From UMGS1889 sp964540575 (lineage in GTDB: Bacteria > Bacillota > Clostridia > Oscillospirales > Ruminococcaceae), in assembly GCA_964540575.1 (NCBI GenBank), contig CAZINI010000059.1, positions 1 to 18,308 of the forward strand: a stretch of 18,308 bases of DNA, written 5' to 3'. Numbering within the stretch: position 1 is the first letter of the stretch; the number at the start of each line of letters is the position of its first letter. Below the pieces are notes generated by a model, which searched no databases, was not told where the DNA came from, and was given only the letters and a program-made list of their open reading frames with translations. Positions 13,494 to 18,308 of this stretch are shown here, piece after piece. The position numbers were made by a program, and so were the translations under genes.

Positions 13494-13597
13494 AGCAATA
13501 CCTCTTTCTTTCATATCAATTATTGTTTTTATTGCTGACCCGTCTGCCCCCAAGGGCAGATGTCAGTGTGTTTCTTGTTATGATGACTAAACGGTGT
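13491..13597 (-). repeat. 107-bp leader repeat, copy A
   Basis: This block is the same as 14043-14149 except for about five substitutions, from the start codon of the gene through the leader stem and into the upstream spacer (CACACTGACA, ACACCGTT). Three of the substitutions fall in the outer-stem region. A promoter-like pair just upstream of the stem (TTGAAC with CATAAT, 16 bases apart) is clear in copy B and weaker here. Confidence 0.88.
13535..13566 (-). promoter_or_regulatory. Leader stem element, copy at 13.5 kb
   Basis: Inner stem TCTGCCC (13543-13549), loop CCAA, GGGCAGA (13554-13560). Outer stem CTGA (13535-13538) with TCAG (13563-13566). It lies in the upstream region of the 185-aa gene. 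Confidence 0.72.
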
Positions 13598-13607
13598 TGT
13601 TCTAATC

Positions 13608-14045
13608 TCAGTTACAGATGTCGCAAATATAGTTGAACAGCTCATTGTCAGAGTGGTTCTTTCTATACTCACCTATCTCACGGGCTGTTTTGTCGTTGAG
13701 TTGCTTTACGATAGCTATTTCTATCGAACTGCTTGTACAGCCGTTATTATTGCGATACGTAAGCATAGGCTCTGTAATAGTAGAGAAACCAGTTCTACGA
13801 CAAACAGGTAATGTTTCGGGAAGCACGAAACCGCCTATTTCTCTGAGCTTTTCGTCTTCAATCAGAAACGTGAACCACTTGCCGTTTTTATTAGTATCAT
13901 ATCTGGAAATAACGGCATTTTTCTCCAGCCAACCGTTGTTGTAAAGCTCTGACAGACGGTCGTAGTTTTTGATGAAAGCGGGTGCATCATAATAGCACTT
14001 CATAGCCTTGTTGTCTTCTGAAATCTGAACATACTCACAAATCAT
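13608..14045 (-). CDS. Hypothetical protein, 145 aa
   Basis: ATG 14045 (MICEYVQISEDNKAM) follows AAAGAGG at seven bases. The 20-codon upstream extension is leader repeat and is rejected. The middle reads NGWLEKNAVISRYDTNKNGK then WFTFLIEDEKLREIGGF, a beta-rich region; the C-terminus is helical with three cysteines at the end (YICDICN and an earlier CTSSS). No family recognised. No terminator separates it from the leader of the 185-aa gene downstream. Confidence 0.78.
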   Translation of the reverse strand: MICEYVQISEDNKAMKCYYDAPAFIKNYDRLSELYNNGWLEKNAVISRYDTNKNGKWFTFLIEDEKLREIGGFVLPETLPVCRRTGFSTITEPMLTYRNNNGCTSSSIEIAIVKQLNDKTAREIGEYRKNHSDNELFNYICDICN

Positions 14046-14149
14046 AGCAATACCTCTTTCTTTCATATCAATTATTGTTTTTATTGATGCACCGTCTGCC
14101 CCCAAGGGCAGATGTCAGTGTGTTTCTTATTATGATGACTTAACGGTGT
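14043..14149 (-). repeat. 107-bp leader repeat, copy B
   Basis: Near-identical partner of 13491-13597. On the minus strand TTGAAC and CATAAT, 16 bases apart, precede the stem, so a transcript would start just before CACACTGACA and carry the stem in its 5' leader. Confidence 0.85.
14085..14117 (-). promoter_or_regulatory. Leader stem element, copy at 14.1 kb
   Basis: Inner stem TCTGCCC (14095-14101), loop CCAA, GGGCAGA (14106-14112). The outer stem is only TGA/TCA (14085-14087 with 14115-14117). It lies upstream of the 145-aa gene. Confidence 0.68.
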
Positions 14150-14170
14150 TGTTCAAATTTTGCGACAAAA

Positions 14171-14191
14171 GACAGACGCGAAGCGTCTGTC
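14171..14191 (-). terminator. Terminator of the 136-aa gene
   Basis: GACAGACGC (14171-14179), loop GAA, GCGTCTGTC (14183-14191), with TTTTGTC following on the minus strand, 20 bases past the stop. Confidence 0.85.
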
Positions 14192-14211
14192 CTGCAAGCC
14201 CGTTTGTATCA

Positions 14212-14622
14212 TCATATGAGACATCTGGGACGAAAGCCGTACAAGTCCTTATGCCAGTCGCTGTAGTAACTGAACATATCTCTGTATTCCTCAGATGACT
14301 TGTCTTCGATAGAAGCAAGCTTAGCCTCATACTGTTTGAGTTCGTCCTTTTCGTTAGCCAGCTCTGTCATTTTTGCTTCATAATTGGCAAAGTATTTAGC
14401 AAGCTTTGCAAGGCTGTCGTTGTCTGCCCAAGGGTCACTGGTGCCCTCTACGAAGAACCATTCACAGTTCTCGTGATTAGGCATATACGCAAACGCCTTA
14501 ATTTCAGCAGTCTTGCCGTCGGGCAGTGCGATTGCGAAATGTCCTTCGGACTTGTTGTAAGCCCCGACCATACGATTGAAAATCTGGGTTTCGGTCAAAT
14601 TAGCGATAGTAATAATAGTCAT
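14212..14622 (-). CDS. Hypothetical protein with coiled-coil segment, 136 aa
   Basis: MTIITIANLTETQIFNRMVG starts at ATG 14622 after GAAAGGAAG. The first 65 residues are mixed beta (ALPDGKTAEIKAFAYMPNHE, then CEWFFVEG). Residues about 70-120 are highly charged helix (KMTELANEKDELKQYEAKLA), a likely coiled coil. It ends with aromatic residues (YSDWHKDLYGF). No family recognised. Single-gene unit with leader stem and terminator. Confidence 0.8.
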   Translation of the reverse strand: MTIITIANLTETQIFNRMVGAYNKSEGHFAIALPDGKTAEIKAFAYMPNHENCEWFFVEGTSDPWADNDSLAKLAKYFANYEAKMTELANEKDELKQYEAKLASIEDKSSEEYRDMFSYYSDWHKDLYGFRPRCLI

Positions 14623-14664
14623 AATTATCTTCCTTTCATATCAGAGACGATATTTGTTTTTTAT

Positions 14665-14698
14665 TGACGCTCCGTCTGCCCCCTGTGGGCAGATGTCA
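14665..14698 (-). promoter_or_regulatory. Leader stem element, copy at 14.7 kb
   Basis: Inner stem TCTGCCC (14675-14681) with GGGCAGA (14687-14693). Outer stem TGAC (14665-14668) with GTCA (14695-14698). The minus strand reads CGG between the stems on the 3' side, then CAATAAAAAACA and the RBS. Confidence 0.72.
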
Positions 14699-14763
14699 GT
14701 GTATTTCCATTTTTGATGACTTCTCAATGCAGTTCCATTTATGCTTGAGTAAATAGTAAAATA

Positions 14764-14798
14764 AAGGAGAACAGTCACGCAGCGTGACCATTCTCCTT
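14764..14798 (-). terminator. Terminator of the 119-aa gene
   Basis: AAGGAGAA (14764-14771) with TTCTCCTT (14791-14798), and GTCACGC (14774-14780) with GCGTGAC (14782-14788) inside, form a long interrupted stem. TTTATTTTAC follows on the minus strand. Confidence 0.85.
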
Positions 14799-14811
14799 GA
14801 TAGTTCGGGCA

Positions 14812-15171
14812 TTATGCGAGCTGCCAGCAGAAGCAACCCTCGTATTCGCTGTCATATCCCCAATAGGGGTCGTCTTCGTCGTCTTCAGCAGCATACAGTT
14901 CGGTATGGATTTTTCTGTTAAGCAGGTCGATGCTCGGCTCTGAGTTTATGAAATCGATGAGATTGTCCCAAACGCCTATTGTATAATTCTCGTTAGGGGC
15001 GGGCTTGCGGTTTTCGATTACGCAATGGTGCGTTATATAAAAGCCCTTAATGTAGTCGACCATGGTTTTGAGTGAGGAAGCGGAAACCTCACAATTGTGG
15101 ATTCGTGCCTTTTCGTTTTCGCTGGGAGCGTTCTTCTCTGCCATTTTTCTAATCTTTTCAAAAATAGTCAT
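14812..15171 (-). CDS. Hypothetical acidic protein, 119 aa
   Basis: MTIFEKIRKMAEKNAPSENE starts at ATG 15171 after AAAAGGAG. The middle holds the motif YTIGVWDNLIDFINSEPSID; the tail is acidic (YAAEDDEDDPYWGYDSEYEG) and ends CFCWQLA. No family recognised. The W-x-x-L-x-x-F-x-x-S-x-P-S motif, and the DNA that encodes it, recur in front of the SLOG-like frame at 16892-16930, so a relative of this gene once stood there. Single-gene unit with leader stem and terminator. Confidence 0.8.
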   Translation of the reverse strand: MTIFEKIRKMAEKNAPSENEKARIHNCEVSASSLKTMVDYIKGFYITHHCVIENRKPAPNENYTIGVWDNLIDFINSEPSIDLLNRKIHTELYAAEDDEDDPYWGYDSEYEGCFCWQLA

Positions 15172-15213
15172 AAATCATTTCTCCTTTTCGGTTAATAATC
15201 TCTTTTATTGACG

Positions 15214-15238
15214 AATCGACGGGGCGCAAGCCCCGTTT
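15214..15238 (-). promoter_or_regulatory. Leader stem element, copy at 15.2 kb
   Basis: Inner stem ACGGGGC (15219-15225), loop GCAA, GCCCCGT (15230-15236), with only a 3-bp outer extension. The minus strand continues GTCGATTCGTCAATAAAAGAG to the RBS, close to the 12.3-kb copy. Confidence 0.68.
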
Positions 15239-15381
15239 ATTAGATACTTGAGAAATAAGATAGAAACGTGATGCTACAAAAGCAGAAACGATGACAGCTG
15301 ATAACAGGATAAATATCTTTCGGTTCATAATCATAAGGAAGGCTTTTATGAAGGAAGTCAAGGATTAGGACATATATTTAA

Positions 15382-15566
15382 CTTGCTGGTAATTTGCTGA
15401 GAAAGCCATTTTGAGAATAAACTTGCGAATTAAGGTGGGGATTTATCTTGCTGGTAACTTGCAGCAGAATAAAACTTAGAAAAATCAGAATGTTATTGAA
15501 AACCAAAAAATGTCGTATTTCCGTCGTATTTTCAGTATCTTTCAATTAGAATATGTCGTAAATACG
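15382..15566. repeat. Short direct repeats beside the tRNA fragment
   Basis: CTTGCTGGTAATTTGC (from 15382) and CTTGCTGGTAACTTGC (from 15447) are direct repeats 65 bp apart. GTCGTATTT occurs at 15513-15521 and 15524-15532, and GTCGTA again at 15555. Short direct repeats next to a tRNA 3' end are what integrase arm-binding sites look like. No ORF with an RBS lies in 15239-15593. Confidence 0.65.
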
Positions 15567-15593
15567 TTGATTGCAGGCAGCGTAGGCAAACAC

Positions 15594-15638
15594 CTCCAGA
15601 ACCGCGTGTCGTGAGTTCGATTCTTACTGCCCCTGCCA
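15594..15638 (+). tRNA. 3' half of a tRNA-Trp-like gene (probable attachment site)
   Basis: CTCCAGA (15594-15600) is the anticodon loop of tRNA-Trp (anticodon CCA). It is followed by ACCGC, a T-arm with GTGAG-TTCGATT-CTTAC pairing (one G-T), the acceptor strand TGCCCCT and GCCA. The expected 5' half is absent: the bases before the loop (AACAC) do not pair with ACCGC, and there is no D-arm. Identity starts at the anticodon loop and runs to the 3' end, the portion of tRNA genes that tyrosine-recombinase elements usually duplicate as att cores. It is therefore a non-functional tRNA fragment; att function is inferred. Confidence 0.65.
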
Positions 15639-15658
15639 CAAATAAGGTGCAACCCATA

Positions 15659-15760
15659 ATATAACAGCTACGGCTCTTTGGCAGCAGGAGCTCCAAAGAG
15701 CTATATAATTTGAGCATAACCGTTTCACGGTGGAGCTCAAATGCGACTATTCGTGATAAC
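15659..15760. repeat. About 100-bp spacer repeat, copy 1
   Basis: Matches 16977-17080 through CTCTTTGG, GAGCTCCAAAGAG, GCATAAC, TTTCRCGRTGGAG and ATGMGWCTATT. Internal stems are CTCTTTGG with CCAAAGAG and TTTGAGC with GCTCAAA. The two copies bracket the four-gene block 15846-16892. Confidence 0.8.
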
Positions 15761-15770
15761 AAGAAAAAAT

Positions 15771-15794
15771 AATCGGACGCGTTAGCGTCCGATT
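15771..15794 (-). terminator. Terminator of the 15.85-16.89 kb gene block
   Basis: AATCGGACGC (15771-15780), loop GTTA, GCGTCCGATT (15785-15794), with TATTTTTTCTTG following on the minus strand. Its loop and core match the ACCAGACGC terminators, with both arms altered so that pairing is kept. Confidence 0.9.
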
Positions 15795-15845
15795 TAACCT
15801 TAAAGTTATAACAGAAATGATTAATCTTTATTCAAAATGCTTATA

Positions 15846-16100
15846 TTATTTCACTATGCATATGATGTTCGTCAATGCAAGTCTGATTGACTTTCTCGTA
15901 TCATCGTATTCGTTCGGTGTTACAAACATGTTCATAGGACCAAGAGGCTTTACGACAACCATTTGATTCGTAAAACGTTCAATCATACCTACGCACTTGT
16001 ACACACTTGTTTTGTAACCATAGCTACGACAATTTTTCAGATAAACAACGATGTCACCAACATTGAGGTCTTCACCAATGAAATCCTTATGTTCGGGCAC
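15846..16100 (-). CDS. Hypothetical protein with SH3-like fold, 84 aa
   Basis: GTG 16100 (read as MPEHKDFIGEDLNVGDIVVY) is preferred, since GAGAGG lies eight bases before it. The alternative GTG 16109 is too close to that RBS. L-N-V-G-D-I-V-V-Y-L-K-N...Y-K-C-V-G-M-I-E-R-F...M-V-V-V-K-P-L looks like a small beta barrel of the SH3/KOW kind, as in the 128-aa protein at 10881-11267. Function unknown. Its start lies six bases past the stop of the 58-aa gene, so the two are translationally close. Confidence 0.78.
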   Translation of the reverse strand: MPEHKDFIGEDLNVGDIVVYLKNCRSYGYKTSVYKCVGMIERFTNQMVVVKPLGPMNMFVTPNEYDDTRKSIRLALTNIICIVK

Positions 16101-16105
16101 TGCAA

Positions 16106-16282
16106 TCACCTCTCTTTATTTTCGATGGGGTCTTCATTATCATCGTCCTTTCTGTCTGTATCAAACTCGGTTTCAAAGAAATGTTTTGCGGCTTTGATGA
16201 ACTTATCTGCATTTTCTGCAGACACTCCCCTATCAGTCAGCGTTTTCTTTGCCTTTTCGGGGTCGCTGATGTTCAAAATCAT
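16106..16282 (-). CDS. Small hypothetical protein, 58 aa
   Basis: ATG 16282 has an ideal AAGGAG eight bases upstream. The protein reads MILNISDPEKAKKTLTDRGV, then a helical lysine-rich part (SAENADKFIKAAKHFF) and an acidic tail (DTDRKDDDNEDPIENKER). Not recognised. It stands between the 73-aa and 84-aa genes with gaps of 12 and 5 bases, so all are one operon. Confidence 0.8.
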   Translation of the reverse strand: MILNISDPEKAKKTLTDRGVSAENADKFIKAAKHFFETEFDTDRKDDDNEDPIENKER

Positions 16283-16294
16283 AGTTATATCTCC

Positions 16295-16516
16295 TTACAA
16301 CTTGATATCAACGGTGTGTATTGCTTCGGGATTGTAGATACCGTCGATACGGTCGTGATGCTTTTGGGCGAATCTCTGTATGTTACTTTGTAAATATTCA
16401 AGCATCTTGTTGATTTCCGAATGGTCATCGGTGACGGCAATACGGTTAAGTTCACCCTCTATCATATCACGGAGATTTCGCTGGTCGTAATATTGTTCAG
16501 TATTTACATAAGCCAT
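16295..16516 (-). CDS. Small hypothetical protein, 73 aa
   Basis: ATG 16516 (MAYVNTEQYYDQRNLRDMIE) follows AAAGGAAG at seven bases; a TTG six bases further upstream is not needed. Mostly helical and charged (MIEGELNRIAVTDDHSEINK, then MLEYLQSNIQRFAQKHHDRI). No family recognised. It begins 43 bases after the stop of the SLOG-like frame with no terminator between. Confidence 0.78.
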   Translation of the reverse strand: MAYVNTEQYYDQRNLRDMIEGELNRIAVTDDHSEINKMLEYLQSNIQRFAQKHHDRIDGIYNPEAIHTVDIKL

Positions 16517-16559
16517 AGTCAATTCTTCCTTTCACATATCGTTGATTTCAGTTCGTGAA

Positions 16560-16892
16560 TCAGTTATCGTGGTCAAAGCACTGTTTGTCAATACGGTAGA
16601 CAGCAACAGCTTTGTCCATGTTACGCATATTAGCGATATTGTTGCCCGTTCCGATAGATTGACCGTCCCATATAGCCATTCCAATGTCAGCATCGATTGC
16701 CATCTGCTTATCTTTGACAGCATAGAAATCTCTGCCTGTCACGCCGTATGGTACTCTTACGCTTTTGATGGTCCAGCTTGGGTCAATACAGTTGCGATAC
16801 TTGCTGCCTGAGTGGTAAACAGTAACGTTTTTGTAGTTTTTACGGCAGAGGTATTTCTGTACTAGCATGGCGAGGCTTGGGTTTGATTTCAT
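16560..16892 (-). CDS. SLOG-family nucleotide-binding domain, N-terminally truncated chimera
   Basis: 110 aa from ATG 16892. KNYKNVTVYHSG...FYAVKDKQMAIDADIGMAIWDGQSIGTGNNI...AVAVYRI matches the C-terminal two thirds of YspA-like SLOG proteins, including the A-D-x-G-x-x-I-W-D-G-x-S-x-G-T motif that holds a nucleotide or nucleotide-derived ligand. The family N-terminus (a Rossmann strand, then G-D-A-x-G-A-D) is missing. In its place the frame before and through the ATG reads IRIWNHLVHFMKSNPSLAML, which matches IGVWDNLIDFINSEPSIDLL of the protein at 14812-15171. No RBS precedes ATG 16892. I read it as a recombination chimera, possibly non-functional; a start upstream would need a non-standard codon, as an in-frame TAG lies near 16984. 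Confidence 0.72.
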   Translation of the reverse strand: MKSNPSLAMLVQKYLCRKNYKNVTVYHSGSKYRNCIDPSWTIKSVRVPYGVTGRDFYAVKDKQMAIDADIGMAIWDGQSIGTGNNIANMRNMDKAVAVYRIDKQCFDHDN

Positions 16893-16976
16893 GAAATGGA
16901 CGAGATGGTTCCATATTCGGATCTTTGTAGGGGGTTTTATTTGGTAACAGGATAAATGATTTTCGTTCGTAATGAT

Positions 16977-17080
16977 ACATAATAGCTATGGTTCTTTGGA
17001 AGCGGGAGCTCCAAAGAGTTTTTTATTTGTGCATAACTGTTTCGCGATGGAGATTAAATGAGTCTATTTGTGTTAATAAA
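16977..17080. repeat. About 100-bp spacer repeat, copy 2
   Basis: Partner of 15659-15760 (see there). It retains CTCTTTGG/CCAAAGAG pairing, but the second stem is eroded. It lies immediately upstream of the four-gene block on the minus strand. Confidence 0.78.
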
Positions 17081-17316
17081 TGTTATACTTTTTGCTGTCG
17101 GGGATCAAAAGGATACTTTTGAAACTTATGAAATGCTGGCCTATAATGCTCTTGCGACGATTCTTCGGGAAAAGAATAGGTGCTTCTGATGTTAATACGA
17201 ATTTTTGTTTATAATGAACAATTAGCATACGAAAATTTCTGCATAAGAATTATTTAATGTCCATACTTTTACACATTGGATTTGATATAATAAAAATAGA
17301 TATATCGTGAATTGTT
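17081..17316. other. Spacer upstream of the GIY-YIG gene
   Basis: AT-rich, with no ORF carrying an RBS. A TATAAT at about 17286-17291 lies in a promoter-like setting (TTGGAT and TTTACA are near but not ideally spaced), so a plus-strand promoter for the GIY-YIG gene is likely somewhere at 17260-17310. Confidence 0.4.
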
Positions 17317-17358
17317 AAAGCGGCCTCATATTTTTAGGTTGAAAACCAAGGCTGCTTT
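17317..17358 (+). promoter_or_regulatory. Leader hairpin of the GIY-YIG gene
   Basis: AAAGCGGCCT (17317-17326) pairs with AGGCTGCTTT (17349-17358), with one G-T pair, and encloses GGTT-gaa-AACC. It sits between the likely promoter and the RBS. Without a T-run it may be a 5' stabiliser or an attenuator rather than a terminator. Confidence 0.6.
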
Positions 17359-17384
17359 GATAAAATGACAAGGAGGCTGTATTT

Positions 17385-18215
17385 ATGTCTAAAATCACCT
17401 TGAATGATCTGCTCAATATCAAAACCCAAGATTACGAGAATACCAGAATCAAGTTCAATCAGCACAATGGTACCGATGATCCGATGGACTTGTATTTAGA
17501 AAATCCCGATATTGTTAATGTAAGATGGTTTTTTTGGAGAAGCCAAAGAAAATATTTTCGTGTAGGGCAGGTGGCTGTTTGCCTTCTGAAGCTGTCTTAT
17601 GATACATGGCTGCTTACCACAATAAAACGAATCACCAAGGATCTGGATGTAAATGAGGGTATCAACTACGAAGGTGAAGAATTAGAGGAGTATCGTAAAT
17701 ATTTTGGCCGTGTGATTTTGAAATTTCATAAAACGTTTCAGACACAATGCCGTGAATACGGGTCTATCTGTGATGAATTAGAAGTGCTTGAAGTGCTGCC
17801 CTCATTATTTGACGGTGACGAATTTCCCGGATATGATAGGGTTCGGCTATCATATGCACAGCTGTATTCCATAATTTCAAGGCAAAAGAAGAGCTGGATC
17901 GCTGCTTTGGAAAATCAAAAGGCTGTGTACCTTATTACGGACAAGCACACCGGTAAACTGTATGTCGGCTCTGCAACGAGTGACAACGGTATGCTGCTGG
18001 CTCGTTGGTCAAGCTATGCTGAAAACGGACATGGCGGCAATGTGGAGCTGAAAGCACTTGTTTCCGAAAAAGGTTTTGATTACATAAAAGAAAATTTCCA
18101 ATACTCGATTTTGGAGAACTATAACGCAAGAGTAGATGATCACGTTATTCTTGACAGGGAATCTTGGTGGAAAGAAATTCTGCAAAGCCGTGTGTTCGGA
18201 TATAACAGTAATTGA
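17385..18215 (+). CDS. GIY-YIG nuclease-domain protein
   Basis: 276 aa; ATG 17385 has AAGGAGG about nine bases upstream. Residues 179-276 are a GIY-YIG domain: VYLITDKHTGKLYVGSAT supplies the two signature tyrosines (about 182 and 193), R207 in LLARW, E259 in LDRESWWKE as the metal-binding glutamate, and a final N near 274. The N-terminal 165 residues are an unrecognised domain (WFFWRSQRKYF, then VGQVAVCLLKL), probably for target recognition. GIY-YIG enzymes cut DNA through a single metal ion; relatives serve in homing, restriction and repair. This stand-alone gene could be a restriction-like or mobile-element nuclease. It faces away from the minus-strand array. Confidence 0.9.
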   Translation: MSKITLNDLLNIKTQDYENTRIKFNQHNGTDDPMDLYLENPDIVNVRWFFWRSQRKYFRVGQVAVCLLKLSYDTWLLTTIKRITKDLDVNEGINYEGEELEEYRKYFGRVILKFHKTFQTQCREYGSICDELEVLEVLPSLFDGDEFPGYDRVRLSYAQLYSIISRQKKSWIAALENQKAVYLITDKHTGKLYVGSATSDNGMLLARWSSYAENGHGGNVELKALVSEKGFDYIKENFQYSILENYNARVDDHVILDRESWWKEILQSRVFGYNSN

Positions 18216-18308
18216 AATTATTTATTATGCATCATTATGTGGTTTAGGCTTTCTATAGCAAACGACATAAATAAATCTACATTGACATAATATATGGAAT
18301 GTGATATA
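18216..18308. other. Right edge, no gene seen
   Basis: AT-rich sequence with no clear terminator stem. TTGACA at about 18282-18287, followed by AT-rich bases, could be the -35 of a gene beyond the window. Confidence 0.3.

Noticed and set aside
13494..13553. N-terminal extension GADGSAIKTIIDMKERGIA of the 185-aa protein, also seen in the 145-aa protein
   Set aside because: It is the leader repeat read through in frame. It starts inside the stem, ends at the true RBS and ATG, and the third related leader (14.7 kb) does not keep the frame.
10220..15236. Leader stems as ordinary terminators of the preceding genes
   Set aside because: None has a T-run on the minus strand; genuine terminators with T-runs are present separately in most of the same spacers.
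15158..15361. A 67-codon minus-strand frame with a hydrophobic stretch (FILLSAVIVSAFVAS)
   Set aside because: It has no RBS, passes through the leader stem at 15.2 kb, and overlaps the start of the 119-aa gene.
15573..15638. Complete tRNA
   Set aside because: GCAGGCA at 15573 partly resembles an acceptor strand, but there is no D-arm and the anticodon stem does not pair, so only the 3' half is tRNA-like.
15532..15762. A 76-codon frame antisense to the tRNA-like fragment
   Set aside because: It has no RBS and its translation comes from the tRNA complement and a spacer repeat.

Overview
The window looks like chromosomal or large-replicon DNA of a low-GC Clostridia-type Firmicute, probably an Oscillospiraceae/Ruminococcus-like gut bacterium. 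This rests on strong AGGAGG-type ribosome binding sites, sigma-A type promoters, intrinsic terminators with clean T-runs, a SpoVG gene and a BlaI/BlaR1-type regulatory pair. The taxonomic call is inference. Most of the window (about 3.5-17.1 kb) looks accessory or mobile rather than core.

Layout. Bases 1-225 (+) hold the end of a small membrane protein and a broken phage-like reading frame. Bases 343-3522 (+) are a self-contained BlaI/MecI repressor plus M56 (BlaR1-like) membrane protease operon with an operator over its promoter. Bases 3525-5899 (-) form a replication-flavoured block: a good promoter, two tiny ORFs, a D5/P4-family SF3 helicase without a primase domain, twin terminators, SpoVG, and a decayed second spoVG. 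Bases 5900-8640 are about 2.7 kb of non-coding but highly structured DNA: five 124-bp tandem repeats, a dense field of palindromes, a 286-bp array of degenerate 11-bp repeats with helically phased A-tracts, three 12-bp palindromes phased at exactly 21 bp, and a nested cruciform. Beside a phage/plasmid-type helicase, this is best read as a candidate origin and/or centromere, although no Rep or Par gene is present.

Bases 8594-16892 (-) are an array of small, mostly unrecognised genes. It includes an AbiE-like (type IV) toxin-antitoxin pair with a third small acidic gene, a NadR-like P-loop kinase/ATPase, a duplicated-motif protein and a SLOG-family chimera. Many are packaged as cassettes: a stereotyped leader hairpin (inner GC stem, CGG on the 3' side, and an outer stem whose sequence changes on both strands between copies), then an RBS, the ORF, and often its own terminator. 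Several terminators share nearly the same sequence. Leader sequences are duplicated between genes, one intergenic region has gained a 95-bp palindromic insertion, and one block is flanked by about 100-bp direct repeats. All this suggests modular growth of the array.

Near 15.38-15.64 kb there is the 3' half of a tRNA-Trp-like gene, starting at the anticodon loop, next to short direct repeats. This is the usual appearance of an attachment site for an integrative element; no integrase lies in the window. Bases 17385-18215 (+) encode a GIY-YIG nuclease-domain protein. How the parts work together is inferred: the helicase, SpoVG and structured DNA may serve replication or maintenance of an element, and the cassette array would be its cargo, including a stabilisation or defence TA system.
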